Part shown: positions 50,769-63,236 of the stretch, one piece after another
How positions within the stretch are numbered: position 1 is the stretch's first letter
How the letters are laid out: each line of letters starts with the position of its first letter
Origin: Agrobacterium sp. RAC06
GTDB taxonomy: Bacteria > Pseudomonadota > Alphaproteobacteria > Rhizobiales > Rhizobiaceae
Assembly: GCF_001713475.1 (NCBI RefSeq)
Contig: NZ_CP016499.1
Span: 2,944,501 to 3,008,500, forward strand
Direction of reading: 5' to 3'
DNA length: 64,000 bases
The notes under the pieces: generated by a model
Told to the model about the DNA's origin: nothing
What the model saw: only the letters and a program-made list of their open reading frames with translations
Databases searched by the model: none
Position numbers and translations under genes: made by a program

Positions 50769-51536
50769 ATGACCGACAATAGCATCGCCCTGACCAAGAT
50801 TATCGATCTCGCCAACCCGACGCGATTCCTCGCTTTTGTCGAGCGGGCCCTGCCGTGGTTCGTCGGCATTACCGCGCTCCTCTTTGTCGTGGGGCTATAC
50901 CTTGGTTTCACGTCAGAGACGGACTACCAGCAGGGTGATACCGTGCGCATCATGTATGTGCATGTGCCTGCCGCTTGGCTCTCGATGATGTGTTATTCCG
51001 TGATGGCACTCTCGGCGATCGGCACGCTGGTCTGGCGTCATCCGCTGGCGGATGTCAGCCACAAGGCTGCTGCCCCGCTCGGGGCGGCCTTCACGCTGAT
51101 TGCTCTCGTCACTGGTTCGCTGTGGGGCAAGCCCATGTGGGGCACCTGGTGGGTCTGGGATGCGCGCCTCACCTCGGTCTTCGTGCTGTTCCTGATGTAT
51201 CTGGGCCTGATTGCGCTTAATCGATCCATGGACGACCCGTCCAAGGCTGCGCGTGTCAGCGCCGTCCTGATCCTGGTCGGCTTCGTCAACATCCCGATCA
51301 TCAAGTTCTCGGTCGACTGGTGGAACACGCTGCACCAGCCGGCCAGCGTCATGCGCCTCGACGGTCCTACCATCCATCCTGAGTTTCTCTGGCCGCTCCT
51401 CGTCATGGCTTTGGCCTTCACCCTCCTCTTCTTCACGCTGCATCTGATGGCGATGCGCAACGAGATATGGCGCCGCCGTGTCGGCGCACAGCGCCGCATG
51501 GCAGCCCGTCAGGCTGGCCGGGAGCATCAGGCATGA
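50769..51536 (+). CDS. ccmC: Haem transport protein CcmC
   Basis: A 255-residue membrane protein with six hydrophobic segments and the periplasmic tryptophan-rich haem-binding WWD domain, WGTWWVWDARLTSVF. It hands haem to CcmE. The spacing of 59 bases from ccmB is the only gap in the operon; it overlaps ccmD by four bases. Confidence 0.95.
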   Translation: MTDNSIALTKIIDLANPTRFLAFVERALPWFVGITALLFVVGLYLGFTSETDYQQGDTVRIMYVHVPAAWLSMMCYSVMALSAIGTLVWRHPLADVSHKAAAPLGAAFTLIALVTGSLWGKPMWGTWWVWDARLTSVFVLFLMYLGLIALNRSMDDPSKAARVSAVLILVGFVNIPIIKFSVDWWNTLHQPASVMRLDGPTIHPEFLWPLLVMALAFTLLFFTLHLMAMRNEIWRRRVGAQRRMAARQAGREHQA

Positions 51537-51706
51537 CGCACGCCTTCTACGTCATTGGATCTTATGTACTGACAGCTGCCATCTGTCTCAGCTTGGCCGT
51601 CTGGATCTATCTCGACGGTCGGGCCCGACAGGCGGAACTGAAAGCACTTGAAGGACAGGGCATTCGCCGCCGTTCGGCCTCTGCCGGACAGGACACGTCG
51701 GCATGA
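51533..51706 (+). CDS. ccmD: Haem exporter protein CcmD
   Basis: A 57-residue protein with one membrane segment (VIGSYVLTAAICLSLAVWIY, about residues 7-26) followed by a basic cytoplasmic tail. Small size, single helix and position between ccmC and ccmG identify it; sequence similarity alone would be weak. It overlaps ccmC (ATGA) and ccmG (ATGA). A longer frame reaching into ccmC is not supported. Confidence 0.88.
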   Translation: MTHAFYVIGSYVLTAAICLSLAVWIYLDGRARQAELKALEGQGIRRRSASAGQDTSA

Positions 51707-52293
51707 CGGAGCGCAGCGAAACCGAAGTAGCCGGTTCCAAGGGGCGTGGGCGGTACTTCATTGCCGCCTTGCCGCTCGTCCTGTTTGCCGGTCTGGCTGC
51801 CGTCTTCATGACCCAGCTTCAATCCGGTCGCGACGTATCGGAGATCCCGTCGGCGCTGATTGGGACCAAGGCACCGGTACTCGATCTTGCCGCTCTCGAG
51901 GGCTCCGAGCTCCCAGCACTGACCACGGCCGCCATTTCCGGCAAGCTGACGCTGGTTAACGTGTTTGCCTCCTGGTGCGTGCCCTGCCGCCAGGAACACC
52001 CGATGCTGCTCGAACTCTCCAAGGACCCACGCGTCAATGTCGTCGGGATCAATTACAAGGACCGCAACGACAACGCGCTGCGGTTTCTTGGCGAACTCGG
52101 CAATCCCTACGATGCGATCGGGGTTGATCCAAATGGCAAGGCTGCCATCGATTGGGGCGTCTATGGCATTCCGGAAAGCTATCTCGTGGGACCCGATGGC
52201 ATGATCCTCTACAAGAAGGTCGGTCCCTTCGATCCGGAGAGCTTCAAGACCCAGCTGATGCCTGCGATCGAAAAGGCCCTGGCCGGCAGCTGA
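51703..52293 (+). CDS. ccmG: Thiol:disulfide interchange protein CcmG/DsbE
   Basis: A membrane-anchored periplasmic thioredoxin that reduces apocytochrome or CcmH. The 196-residue protein has an N-terminal membrane anchor (YFIAALPLVLFAGLAAVFM, about 13-31) and the redox centre FASWCVPCRQEHP, followed by the cis-proline region YGIPESYLVGPDG. It is the last gene of the operon and is convergent with DUF2585, with ten bases between. Confidence 0.94.
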   Translation: MTERSETEVAGSKGRGRYFIAALPLVLFAGLAAVFMTQLQSGRDVSEIPSALIGTKAPVLDLAALEGSELPALTTAAISGKLTLVNVFASWCVPCRQEHPMLLELSKDPRVNVVGINYKDRNDNALRFLGELGNPYDAIGVDPNGKAAIDWGVYGIPESYLVGPDGMILYKKVGPFDPESFKTQLMPAIEKALAGS

Positions 52294-52303
52294 GCCTCCT
52301 CGA

Positions 52304-52894
52304 TCAGAGAGCTCCCTGCCATGTCTTCACCGCCTCGATCGGCCAAACCAGCATGACGACGTTGAGCGTCAGGTTGTCTCTGATGACGATGGCCGTAAGG
52401 ATTTCGAACGCGATCGTGAGCACCACCGTCAGCCAGATCGGCGCGCGCACCGCAAAGAAGAAACCGGCGATCATCGCGACCATATCCATCCCCGAGTTCA
52501 GGATGCTGTCGCCGCTATAGCCGACCGCCATGGTGGCCGTCCGATAGCGGTCGATGACAAGAGGCGAGTTTTCCAGGATTTCCCAGCCGGCTTCGATCAA
52601 CGCTGCGAGCGCGAGCTTTGCCGCGAGCGGCTTTTTGCGCAGCACGAGCCAGCCGAGGCCATAAAAGAGGAAGCCGTGAATGATGTGAGACGGAGTGTAC
52701 CAGTCAAACAGATGCTGGGAGTTTCCAGGCGTGTTCACGCCCGCTTCGAAAAGCTTCACATAGCCGCATTCGCAGATCCAGAGCCGCCCCATCAGATACT
52801 GGGAGACAACCTGAACGAGGATGATGACGAAGGTCACCGCCAGCCAGAAATGCGTCGTCGAGTTCTCGCCCGCCTGGCTGGTCGTGTCGGTCAT
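52304..52894 (-). CDS. DUF2585 (UPF0314) membrane protein
   Basis: A 196-residue conserved rhizobial membrane protein. About five hydrophobic segments, with [38 protein letters not shown] and [20 protein letters not shown] as clear family motifs. Function is unknown. Its start overlaps the stop of the yciB-like gene by four bases, so it is translationally coupled to it and is the last gene of the dapF operon. Confidence 0.82.
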   Translation of the reverse strand: MTDTTSQAGENSTTHFWLAVTFVIILVQVVSQYLMGRLWICECGYVKLFEAGVNTPGNSQHLFDWYTPSHIIHGFLFYGLGWLVLRKKPLAAKLALAALIEAGWEILENSPLVIDRYRTATMAVGYSGDSILNSGMDMVAMIAGFFFAVRAPIWLTVVLTIAFEILTAIVIRDNLTLNVVMLVWPIEAVKTWQGAL

Positions 52895-53532
52895 TCCGCT
52901 TCCTTCTCTTCCAGCGAGTGCTTCATGATCAGCGGCATCTGGGCGAGCGTAAAGAGGATGGTTATCGGCATGGTGCCCCAGACCTTGAAGCTGACCCAGA
53001 CATCATCCGAAAAATTGCGCCAGACGACCTCGTTCAGCACGGCGAGGAAGAGGAAGAAGATGCCCCAGCGGAGCGTCAGCTTCCGCCAGCCTTCAGCGTC
53101 CAGCTGGAAGGCAGCGTTGAAGACGTAACCCAGAAGCGAGGTGCCGAAGGCCAAGCCCCCGAGCAGAACGACGCCGAAGAGCGTGTTGACGATCGTCGGC
53201 TTCATCTTGATGAAGGTGTCGTCCTGGAGCCAGATCGACAGGCCGCCGAAGACCAGAACGACAATGCCCGAGACAAAGGGCATGACCGGCAGGTGCTTGA
53301 AGACGATCTTCGAAATGATCAGCGAGAGGATGGTTGCGGCCATGAAGAGGGCGGTCGCAATCAAGAGCGGCCCGCCGATCGCTGTCAGCTCCGGAAATGT
53401 CCGGGCCAGCCATTCGCCGCGCAGGTTGCCGAAGAAGAAGATCAGGAGCGGCCCGAGTTCAAGCGCCATCTTCAGCAGGGGATTCTGTTTCTCGGCCTTG
53501 GAGGCGTGGGTATCGGTGGATGTATCCGACAT
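52891..53532 (-). CDS. yciB: YciB/IspZ family septation protein A
   Basis: A 213-residue inner-membrane protein with about five to six membrane segments. The family pattern [19 protein letters not shown] and [19 protein letters not shown], with [20 protein letters not shown] near the end, matches YciB (intracellular septation protein A), which interacts with division and envelope proteins in E. coli. It lies 27 bases after ftsY, and its end overlaps DUF2585. Confidence 0.9.
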   Translation of the reverse strand: MSDTSTDTHASKAEKQNPLLKMALELGPLLIFFFGNLRGEWLARTFPELTAIGGPLLIATALFMAATILSLIISKIVFKHLPVMPFVSGIVVLVFGGLSIWLQDDTFIKMKPTIVNTLFGVVLLGGLAFGTSLLGYVFNAAFQLDAEGWRKLTLRWGIFFLFLAVLNEVVWRNFSDDVWVSFKVWGTMPITILFTLAQMPLIMKHSLEEKEAE

Positions 53533-53559
53533 GATGTCGTTCCCTAAAGTTTCCGGCGC

Positions 53560-54876
53560 TCAGCGCGCGATGCCGGCAATGGCGCTGGCGAAGTCTTCCG
53601 CCTCGAAGGGTTCGAGGTCGTCGATGCCTTCGCCGACGCCGATGAAATAGACGGGCAGTTTGTGTTTTGCCGCGATGGCAACCAGGATGCCGCCGCGCGC
53701 CGTGCCGTCGAGCTTGGTCATGATCAGGCCGTTGACGCCCGCCACATTGCGGAAGATCTCGACCTGCTGCAGGGCGTTCTGGCCTGTCGTGGCATCCAGC
53801 GTCTGTAGCACCGTATGCGGCGCATCCGGATCCAGCTTGCCGAGAACGCGGACGATCTTTTCGAGTTCCGCCATAAGCTCCGTCTTGTTCTGCAGCCGGC
53901 CGGCGGTATCGATGATCAGGACATCGGATTTTTCCGCCTTGGCCTTCTCGAAGGCTTCATAGGCGAGGCCTGCGGCATCGGCGCCGAGCTTGGTGCCGAT
54001 GAAGGTCGAGCCGGTGCGGTCTGCCCAGATTTTCAGCTGCTCGATGGCGGCCGCACGGAAGGTGTCGCCGGCGGCGAGCATAATCTTGAGACCCGAGCCC
54101 GACAGCTTGGCGGCCAGCTTGCCGATGGTTGTCGTCTTGCCGGTTCCGTTCACACCAACGACGAGAATGACATGCGGCTTGTGGCTGAGATCAAGGGCCA
54201 GCGGCTTGGCGACAGGCTTCAGCACCTTGACGATTTCTGTCGCCATGATCTTGGTCACGTCCTCGCCGGTCACATCCTTGCCGTAACGCTCGGAGGCCAG
54301 CGTGTCGGTGACGCGGAGCGCCGTTTCGACGCCAAGGTCGGCCTGGATCAGCAGGTCTTCCAGCTCCTCGAGCGTCTCGTCATCCAGCTTGCGCTTGGTG
54401 AAGAGCGCGGTGATCTGGCTCGTCAGCTGCGAGGAGGTGCGGAAGAGGCCGGCTTTCAGGCGCTGGAACCAGCTCAGTTTCTCCGCCTGGGCGGGTGCTT
54501 CGGGTTCTGGCGCTCTGGTCTCAGCGGAGGCGAAACCCTTGGGCAGGACGGGGACCACGGGCTCCGATACAGAATCCAAGGCGGCCGCGGTTTCAATTTC
54601 TGCTTCCGGCTCGTCGGCTTCCGCCTCGAGCAAGTCTAGCGGCACCATGGAGAGATCTTCAGGCGACAGATCGTCCGCCGGTCCGCCGGCCGTTTCCATC
54701 TCTTCTGCGAGAACCGGGTCCTTGGCCACGACTAAATCTTCGTCGTGATCTTTCGGCTCGCTTTCGGCATAGATCGCAGCCTTCTCCTCGGCCGTCAGCT
54801 CCGCCGGTGCTGCGGGCGTTTCTGCCGGCTTCTCCTTGCCGAAGGTGAAGACTTTCTTGATGAAGCCGAGGGCCAT
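53560..54876 (-). CDS. ftsY: Signal recognition particle receptor FtsY
   Basis: The membrane-associated SRP receptor GTPase. The 438-residue protein begins [19 protein letters not shown], an amphipathic lipid-binding start, followed by an acidic alanine- and glutamate-rich A-domain (about 20-120). The NG domains follow, with G1 [28 protein letters not shown] and [13 protein letters not shown] 54876 is chosen; an upstream 17-residue frame is unsupported. It lies 19 bases after mtaB. Ffh, its partner, starts at 63.2 kb. Confidence 0.96.
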   Translation of the reverse strand: MALGFIKKVFTFGKEKPAETPAAPAELTAEEKAAIYAESEPKDHDEDLVVAKDPVLAEEMETAGGPADDLSPEDLSMVPLDLLEAEADEPEAEIETAAALDSVSEPVVPVLPKGFASAETRAPEPEAPAQAEKLSWFQRLKAGLFRTSSQLTSQITALFTKRKLDDETLEELEDLLIQADLGVETALRVTDTLASERYGKDVTGEDVTKIMATEIVKVLKPVAKPLALDLSHKPHVILVVGVNGTGKTTTIGKLAAKLSGSGLKIMLAAGDTFRAAAIEQLKIWADRTGSTFIGTKLGADAAGLAYEAFEKAKAEKSDVLIIDTAGRLQNKTELMAELEKIVRVLGKLDPDAPHTVLQTLDATTGQNALQQVEIFRNVAGVNGLIMTKLDGTARGGILVAIAAKHKLPVYFIGVGEGIDDLEPFEAEDFASAIAGIAR

Positions 54877-54895
54877 GGTCACTCTATTCCGTCTC

Positions 54896-56188
54896 TCAGG
54901 CAGCCGCGTCAGCCGCTGCCGATACAATCGTCAGATGGCGACCGTTATGGCCGCCTATCGAGACCTCGACGAGGCTGCCAGGGTTCATGCCGGGCGCTGC
55001 AACGAGGGTGAAGTCTTCCGTATGCGCCATTTCGTTGCGCTCGACCAGCAGCTTCTGCCGGGTCCCGACACGCGAGGCGAGATGGATAGCCTGCAATTGA
55101 TCGGCGACGGCCCGAAGGTCTGCGGCACGCGCCTTGACGAGTGCCCGGTCCAGCTGCGGCATGCGCGCTGCCGGCGTGCCAGGGCGGGGGCTGTAGGGAA
55201 AGACATGCAGGTGCGCTATGCCGATCTCCTCGGCAAGGCGCGCGGAGTTTGCTGCCATCTCCTCGGTCTCCGTCGGGAAACCGGCGATCATGTCGGCGCC
55301 GAAGGCAAAGCCGGGGCGCAGCCGCCGGACCTGCTCGGCAAAGGCAATCGCGTCGGCGCGCGAGTGCCGCCGCTTCATGCGCTTCAGGATCATGTCGTCG
55401 CCATGCTGCAGCGATAGATGCAGATGCGGCATGAAACGCGGTTCCTCGGCGATCAGGTCGAAGAGATGGCCGTCGGCCTCGATGCTGTCGATCGAGGAGA
55501 GGCGCAGCCGCAGGATCTCCGGCACCTGCTTCAGGAGCGTCTTGGCGAGAAGGCCAAGCGTCGGATTGCCAGGCAGGTCCGCGCCATAGCTCGTTGCATC
55601 CACCCCGGTCAGCACCACCTCGCGATAGCCGTTTTCGACGAGCTTGCGCGCCTGTTCGACGACGGCGCCCATCGGCACGGAGCGCGAATTGCCACGGCCA
55701 TAGGGAATGATGCAGAAGGTGCAGCGGTGATCGCAGCCATTCTGAACTTGGAGGAAGCCGCGCACATGGCCGTCGATATGCGCCACCATCTGCGGTGCCG
55801 TTTCGGTCACGCTCATGATGTCGTTGACGGCAACCTTTTGTTCCGCCGAGACGCCGAAATCCGGCAGGCGGAGATAGTGCTCGGCTTTCAACTTTTCCTC
55901 GTTGCCGAGGACGGCGTCGACCTCGGGCATATCAGCAAAGTTTTGCGCTTCCGTCTGGGCAGCACAGCCGGTGACGATGATGCGGGCCTCAGGGTTCTCC
56001 CGACGTGCCCGGCGGATCGCCTGGCGGGCCTGGCGCACGGCTTCCGAGGTGACCGCACAGGTGTTGACGAGGATGGCATTGTTCAGCCCGGCCTTGGCCG
56101 CTTCCGCCTTCATGACCTCGGATTCATAGGTGTTGAGGCGACAGCCGAAGGTGATGACCTCGACAGAACCCTTTTGCACGGAAGTCAC
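54896..56188 (-). CDS. mtaB: tRNA N6-threonylcarbamoyladenosine methylthiotransferase MtaB
   Basis: Radical-SAM enzyme making ms2t6A at tRNA position 37. The 430-residue protein has the three cysteines of the N-terminal UPF0004 cluster ([27 protein letters not shown]), the radical-SAM CxxxCxxC in [15 protein letters not shown] and a C-terminal TRAM-like domain. The N-terminal and radical-SAM motifs distinguish MtaB from MiaB/RimO. The start overlaps dapF by four bases. Confidence 0.93.
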   Translation of the reverse strand: MTSVQKGSVEVITFGCRLNTYESEVMKAEAAKAGLNNAILVNTCAVTSEAVRQARQAIRRARRENPEARIIVTGCAAQTEAQNFADMPEVDAVLGNEEKLKAEHYLRLPDFGVSAEQKVAVNDIMSVTETAPQMVAHIDGHVRGFLQVQNGCDHRCTFCIIPYGRGNSRSVPMGAVVEQARKLVENGYREVVLTGVDATSYGADLPGNPTLGLLAKTLLKQVPEILRLRLSSIDSIEADGHLFDLIAEEPRFMPHLHLSLQHGDDMILKRMKRRHSRADAIAFAEQVRRLRPGFAFGADMIAGFPTETEEMAANSARLAEEIGIAHLHVFPYSPRPGTPAARMPQLDRALVKARAADLRAVADQLQAIHLASRVGTRQKLLVERNEMAHTEDFTLVAAPGMNPGSLVEVSIGGHNGRHLTIVSAAADAAA

Positions 56189-57093
56189 GGGGTGGCGGCC
56201 TCTGCATCGGCGCTCACATCGCGCTGCCAGCCGCCGGTCGTCGGATCAACCGTGCCCGACCATTCCCATTCGGCGGGACCGGTCATCACGACCTTGTCGT
56301 CTGGCCGCCAGTCGATGGTCAGAGTGCCGCGATTGGGGCTCGACGCCACCGTGATCGTGACCTCGCGCTCGGTGCGCCCTGTGCGAGCGGCGGATACGCC
56401 GGCGGCGCAGGCGGCAGACCCGCAGGCGAGCGTCAGGCCGGCGCCGCGTTCCCAGGTGCGTGTCACCATTGATGTCTTCGAGATGACCTGGGCCAGCGTG
56501 ATATTGGCCTTTTCCGGGAAGATCGGATGGTTTTCGAGGAGCGGCCCGAAACGTTCCAGGTCATAGGTCATCGGGTCGCGATCGACCCAGAACACAGCAT
56601 GCGGATTGCCCATCGACATGGCCGAGGGCGAATGCAGGATCGGCGCGTCGATCGGACCGATTTGCAGCTCGATGCGGCTGGTGTCGTGGAATTCTTCCGA
56701 GAGCGGGATCTTGTCCCAGGCAAAGACGGGCTTGCCCATGTCGACGGAGATCGTGCCATCCGCATGCTCTACGGCGTTGAGGATGCCGGCAATGGTCTGG
56801 AAGGTGAAGCTCTTGCGACCGGTTTCGCTGGCGAGCGCCTGCACCACGCAGCGGGTGCCATTGCCGCAGGCCTGGGCCTTCGAGCCATCGCAATTGAGGA
56901 TGTCGATATAGGCGTCGGTGCCGTCGAGCTTCGGATCGTGGATTGCCATGATCTGGTCGAAGGCGGTCGCAGGATCGGCGGCGAGCGCGATGGCGGCAGC
57001 AGGCGTCACCCGGTCGGTGCGACCGCGCATGTCAATGACCAGGATCTTGTTGCCAAGCCCGTTCATCCTCGCGAATTCGACCCGATCCGACAT
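56185..57093 (-). CDS. dapF: Diaminopimelate epimerase
   Basis: Cofactor-independent racemase converting LL- to meso-diaminopimelate for lysine and peptidoglycan. The 302-residue protein has both active-site cysteine motifs: [10 protein letters not shown] in the first half and [12 protein letters not shown] in the second. ATG 57093 gives the normal start [15 protein letters not shown]. It heads an operon of dapF-mtaB-ftsY-yciB-DUF2585, all with short or overlapping junctions. Confidence 0.95.
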   Translation of the reverse strand: MSDRVEFARMNGLGNKILVIDMRGRTDRVTPAAAIALAADPATAFDQIMAIHDPKLDGTDAYIDILNCDGSKAQACGNGTRCVVQALASETGRKSFTFQTIAGILNAVEHADGTISVDMGKPVFAWDKIPLSEEFHDTSRIELQIGPIDAPILHSPSAMSMGNPHAVFWVDRDPMTYDLERFGPLLENHPIFPEKANITLAQVISKTSMVTRTWERGAGLTLACGSAACAAGVSAARTGRTEREVTITVASSPNRGTLTIDWRPDDKVVMTGPAEWEWSGTVDPTTGGWQRDVSADAEAATP

Positions 57094-57180
57094 CGTCACT
57101 CCATAAAGCTGCATTCTCAGCCTATATGGCGGAAAAGCAGCCAAATTACCAGTAGAGCGACCAAAACCGCGCAACCATGG

Positions 57181-57786
57181 TCAACGCCATGGCTCGGTGA
57201 CTCCAAGCCATTCCCGGGTTCGCGCCTCGGGATCGGCATGCAAGGTGATGTCTGTTACCACCGCCGCACTGTCGGCGCCCGCGGCAAAGACGCCGGGAAG
57301 CCGGTCGGGCCGAAGTCCGCCGATCGCGACCAGGGGCAGGGGCCCGATCCTTTGCTTCCACACCGTCAGCCGTTCCAGACCCTGCGGTGCCCAGGGCATC
57401 TTTTTCAGGATCGTCGGGTAGACGGGGCCGAGGGCAACATAATCAGGCTTGGCGGCGAGCGCGATTTCGAGTTCGGCCTCGTCGTGCGTCGACAGACCGA
57501 GCTTCAGGCCCGCGCTGCGGATCGCTGCGAGATCGGCTGTTGCCAGATCCTCCTGGCCGAGATGCACGAAGTCGCAGGCCTCGTCGATGGCGATCTGCCA
57601 GAAGTCGTTGACGATGAGCTGGCAGCCATGATCCTCGCAGCATTGCTTGGCGCGGCGGATGTGCTGGCGAAGCACGTTTTCATTGGCGTCCTTCATCCGC
57701 AGCTGCACCAGCTTCACACCCAGCGGCACCAGCCGCTCGATCCAGTCGGCATTGTCGACGATCAGGTAGAAGGGATCGAGCTTCAT
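57181..57786 (-). CDS. thiE: Thiamine phosphate synthase
   Basis: Joins the thiazole and pyrimidine units to thiamine phosphate. The 201-residue TIM-barrel protein has [34 protein letters not shown] and [14 protein letters not shown], all conserved in ThiE. It is the last gene of the thi operon, overlapping thiG by four bases. Confidence 0.92.
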   Translation of the reverse strand: MKLDPFYLIVDNADWIERLVPLGVKLVQLRMKDANENVLRQHIRRAKQCCEDHGCQLIVNDFWQIAIDEACDFVHLGQEDLATADLAAIRSAGLKLGLSTHDEAELEIALAAKPDYVALGPVYPTILKKMPWAPQGLERLTVWKQRIGPLPLVAIGGLRPDRLPGVFAAGADSAAVVTDITLHADPEARTREWLGVTEPWR

Positions 57787-58559
57787 GCGAAAACCCCCTT
57801 TCCGATGACGGGGGTGGATGGCACGGCCATGTCGCGCGGTTCCAGCATGCCGGCATGATGGGCGATATGTCCTGCCTCGATTGCCTTGGCAAAGGCCTCG
57901 GCCATATCAGCCGGATCGCCGGCGCTGGCGACGGCGGTGTTGAGCAACACGGCGTCATGGCCGAGTTCCATCACAACAGTCGCATGGGAGGGACGACCGA
58001 TGCCGGCATCGACGATCAGCGGCACGCCTGGAAATTCCGCCCGCATGGATTTGAGTGCCGGCAGATTCTGCGGCCCCATGGCGCTGCCGATCGGCGCGCA
58101 CCAGGGCATCAGCACGCGGCAGCCGGCGGCGAGCAGCTTCTCCCCGACCACCAGATCGTCTGTCGTGTAGGGGAAAACCTCGAAGCCCTCGGCAACAAGG
58201 ATCTTTGCCGCTTCCACCAGTTCGAAAACATCAGGCTGCAGCGTGTCGTGATGGCCGATCACCTCGAGCTTGATCCAGTGGGTGCCAAAGACCTCGCGCG
58301 CCATCTTTGCCGTTAGCACCGCTTCGCGGGCGCTGTGGCAGCCGGCGGTGTTGGGCAGAACCCGAACGCCGAGATCGCGGATCAGCTGGAAGAAGGCCCC
58401 GCCCGCCTTGCCGCCTGCGGTTTCCCGGCGCAGCGACACGGTGACGATCTCGGTCTTCGATCGCCGCACCGCCTCCGCCAGGATCGCGGGCGAGGGGTAG
58501 CGCGCCGTTCCGAGCAGCAGGCGCGAGGAGACGGTCTTGCCATAGAGTTCCAGGGCCAT
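57783..58559 (-). CDS. thiG: Thiazole synthase ThiG
   Basis: Forms the thiazole phosphate ring from DXP, dehydroglycine and ThiS-thiocarboxylate. The 258-residue barrel has [30 protein letters not shown], the Schiff-base lysine in [11 protein letters not shown] and [17 protein letters not shown] 58559 is preceded by GGCTGAC-type sequence and gives the standard start [10 protein letters not shown]; it is one base after thiS. Confidence 0.96.
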   Translation of the reverse strand: MALELYGKTVSSRLLLGTARYPSPAILAEAVRRSKTEIVTVSLRRETAGGKAGGAFFQLIRDLGVRVLPNTAGCHSAREAVLTAKMAREVFGTHWIKLEVIGHHDTLQPDVFELVEAAKILVAEGFEVFPYTTDDLVVGEKLLAAGCRVLMPWCAPIGSAMGPQNLPALKSMRAEFPGVPLIVDAGIGRPSHATVVMELGHDAVLLNTAVASAGDPADMAEAFAKAIEAGHIAHHAGMLEPRDMAVPSTPVIGKGVFA

Positions 58560-58560
58560 G

Positions 58561-58754
58561 TCAGCCTCCCTGCATGGGCGATAGGATTTCGATCCGGTCG
58601 CCATCGTTCAAAGGATGGGCGGCACGCTCCTCGCGATGGACGAGCTCGCCGTTCACGGCGGTTGCCAGCCAGTCGCCCTCGTAGTCGAGCTTGGCGAGGA
58701 GATCGGCGAGGTTGCCGGCATCGAGCTCCAGAGCTTCTCCGTTGACGGTGAGCT

Positions 58755-58758
<4 letters not shown>
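58561..58758 (-). CDS. thiS: Sulfur carrier protein ThiS
   Basis: Ubiquitin-like 65-residue protein ending in the diagnostic Gly-Gly (SPMQGG), which is adenylated and thiocarboxylated to supply sulfur to ThiG. It starts [12 protein letters not shown]. It overlaps thiO by four bases and precedes thiG by one. The activating enzyme ThiF is not in this window. Confidence 0.95.
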
Positions 58759-61612
<2,854 letters not shown>

Positions 61613-61641
61613 TCAGCCGGAATGATGGAAAGACGCCACGG

Positions 61642-61658
61642 GATTCGGATTCCGAATC
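61642..61658. repeat. Perfect inverted repeat between riboswitch and thiC
   Basis: GATTCGGA (61642-61649) and TCCGAATC (61651-61658) are exact complements around one base. Both arms contain GANTC, the CcrM methylation site. It may be part of the thiC expression platform or a protein operator. Confidence 0.5.
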
Positions 61659-61682
61659 GTCGTTTTTGCAGCGCTCGCACCG

Positions 61683-61789
61683 TCCCTACGCCAGTATGAA
61701 CTGGATCAGGTTCAACGGGTCATCGCGCTGCTTGTCCCTTGCGGTTTGGCGTAGCGAAATCTCAGCCCCTTGTCGGGACACCCCTGGTG
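61683..61789 (-). promoter_or_regulatory. TPP riboswitch (THI element) of the thi operon
   Basis: The minus strand reads CACCAGGGGTG, then GGGGCTGAGAT, and ends GACCCGTTGAACCTGATC, CAGTTCATACTGGCGTAGGGA (in two pieces), which is the thi-box consensus with its two-arm TPP pocket. It lies 110 bases before thiC and should repress thiCOSGE when thiamine pyrophosphate is abundant. Confidence 0.97.
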
Positions 61790-61821
61790 AATGCATTAAG
61801 TCTGGCCAAAAGCGGCCGGTC

Positions 61822-61827
61822 TGTCAA
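61822..61827 (-). promoter_or_regulatory. Possible -35 element for the thi operon
   Basis: A perfect TTGACA on the minus strand lies about 35 bases upstream of the riboswitch's 5' end; the matching -10 is weak (around GACTTA). It is next to the MBL gene's stop, so the thi operon could have its own promoter there. Confidence 0.45.
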
Positions 61828-61842
61828 CGCGGAAGGTGAGCC

Positions 61843-62928
61843 TCAGGCGCCGGCGCGAGGCACCTCGAACTGCTGGCCGGGGCGCAATCCCTTGAAGCGC
61901 TCATTGCCAATGCCGGCCGCAGACATGGCCACGCCCAGTGCCTTCGGCGGATCGTCGATGCCTTCATTGGTCAGCTGGAACGTGCCGAAATGGTGGCCTA
62001 TGCCGAAGGCCGCGCCGCTCAAGCGGAAGCCTTCGATCGCTTCTTCCGGGTTCTGGTGCTGCGCCTTCATGAACCAGCGCGGCTCGTAGGCGCCGATCGG
62101 CATGATGGCGATCCTGATGTCGCCATGCTTTGCCTTGATCTCGCGATAGTGCTTTCCTTCGGCATAGCCGGTATCGCCGATGTGATAGATCTTGCCGCCT
62201 GGCGTCTCGATGACGAAGGCAGCCCAGAGCGCCATGCGCCGGTCGCCCATACCGCGCGCCGACCAGTGATGGCAGGGCTCGCAATGGATGGCCACGCCCT
62301 TACCGATCTCGACCCGGTCACCCCAATCCATGACATCAGCCACCATGCCCGGCATGTCGTCGCGCATGATGGTGTCGTTGCCGAGGGTGGTGACGATGCG
62401 CGGATTGTCCCGCCTGAAGAGGCGCCTCAGCGTTGCAGTGTCGAGATGGTCGTAGTGATTGTGGGTGACGATCACGATGTCGATCTTTGGCAAGTCGTCG
62501 AAGGTGACGCCCGGCGGATTGTTGCGCTTCGGTCCGGCAAAGGAGACAGGGCTTGCGCGTTCCGACCAGACCGGATCGGTCAGGATGTTCAGGCCGGCCG
62601 TTTGGATGAGAAGCGTCGCGTGGCCGACCATGGTCACGACGAGCCGGCTTCCTTCAACGCGAGGTTCCGGTTTCATCGTTACGACATCGGCAGCCTGGGC
62701 CGGTCTTGGCCACTCGATCTTGCCGCCGCCGAACTGCCAGCGGAGCAGATCGGAGAAGCCACGCGGCTCTTCGCCGCCCGGGTTGAAGAATACCTTGCCG
62801 TCGAAATGGTCGGAGATCGGACCGGAATAATAGCGGTTGCCCGCATGTGCCTCGCGCAAGCCGAGACCTCCGAGTGTTGCGGCAACGAGGCCGAAGCCCG
62901 ACCATTTGAGAAAGCTGCGTCTGTTCAT
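61843..62928 (-). CDS. Tat-exported metallo-beta-lactamase-fold hydrolase (NAPE-PLD/UlaG-like)
   Basis: A 361-residue protein starting with a twin-arginine signal, MNRRSFLKWSGFGLVAATLG, and AHA before the mature part. The MBL fold shows VTHNHYDHLDTATL as its metal motif, VGHATLLIQTAGLNILTDPV at its start, and HIGDTGYAEGKH later. The arrangement resembles the NAPE-PLD/RomA-like group, which act on phospholipids, but the substrate is not known. It precedes the thi riboswitch in the same orientation. Confidence 0.85.
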   Translation of the reverse strand: MNRRSFLKWSGFGLVAATLGGLGLREAHAGNRYYSGPISDHFDGKVFFNPGGEEPRGFSDLLRWQFGGGKIEWPRPAQAADVVTMKPEPRVEGSRLVVTMVGHATLLIQTAGLNILTDPVWSERASPVSFAGPKRNNPPGVTFDDLPKIDIVIVTHNHYDHLDTATLRRLFRRDNPRIVTTLGNDTIMRDDMPGMVADVMDWGDRVEIGKGVAIHCEPCHHWSARGMGDRRMALWAAFVIETPGGKIYHIGDTGYAEGKHYREIKAKHGDIRIAIMPIGAYEPRWFMKAQHQNPEEAIEGFRLSGAAFGIGHHFGTFQLTNEGIDDPPKALGVAMSAAGIGNERFKGLRPGQQFEVPRAGA

Positions 62929-63020
62929 GGCTTACCCATATGTGGTTTTGTCAATTCTACGGCAATAGGCCCGCCGCAGATTGCTGGATGCAGCGGATCT
63001 CCCGAAAAATCGGGGCTTTG

Positions 63021-63049
63021 CTTGACTTCCCGACCGTTTTCCTGTTTAT
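63021..63049 (+). promoter_or_regulatory. Candidate promoter of the ffh leader
   Basis: CTTGAC (63021-63026) and GTTTAT (63044-63049) are 17 bases apart, in good agreement with the rhizobial housekeeping consensus CTTGAC-N17-CTATAT. It would start transcription at about 63056. Confidence 0.65.
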
Positions 63050-63090
63050 CCGCCGCAATCTGCGAAGAGACGAGCACTCCGAGCCGCCGA

Positions 63091-63164
63091 CCGGGACCCG
63101 AACAGGTATAAAGAGATCCCGGAGGTCAACACCCGACAGCGCGTTGCGCCCTCGGGTGCTTTTT
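63091..63164 (+). terminator. Leader hairpin and terminator upstream of ffh
   Basis: CCGGGA (63091-63096)/TCCCGG (63117-63122) is followed by a terminator: CACCCGA (63130-63136) with TCGGGTG (63152-63158), inner GCGC/GCGC, then CTTTTT (63159-63164). It lies 73 bases before the ffh start, within the same transcript as the upstream promoter. Confidence 0.75.
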
Positions 63165-63236
63165 GGCTTTGCGTCTTGTTTTCCGCGCGGAGAAGACCGA
63201 GGTTTGGGGTTCCCCGAACCATGCAAGGAAGAGCCG

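Larger units (their letters stand above)
62929..63236. other. 308-base spacer upstream of ffh
   Basis: This region holds the promoter-like, leader and terminator elements reported separately and no protein-coding gene. A hairpin, CCCGA-AAAA-TCGGG, lies at 63001-63014. A short in-frame start, ATG at 63221, gives an eight-codon frame overlapping the ffh start and is probably not meaningful. No SRP RNA signature is present. Confidence 0.6.

Noticed and set aside
62929..63236. SRP (4.5S) RNA upstream of ffh
   Set aside because: The conserved GGAAGCAG-type apical motif is absent on both strands of this spacer, so it is not the SRP RNA.
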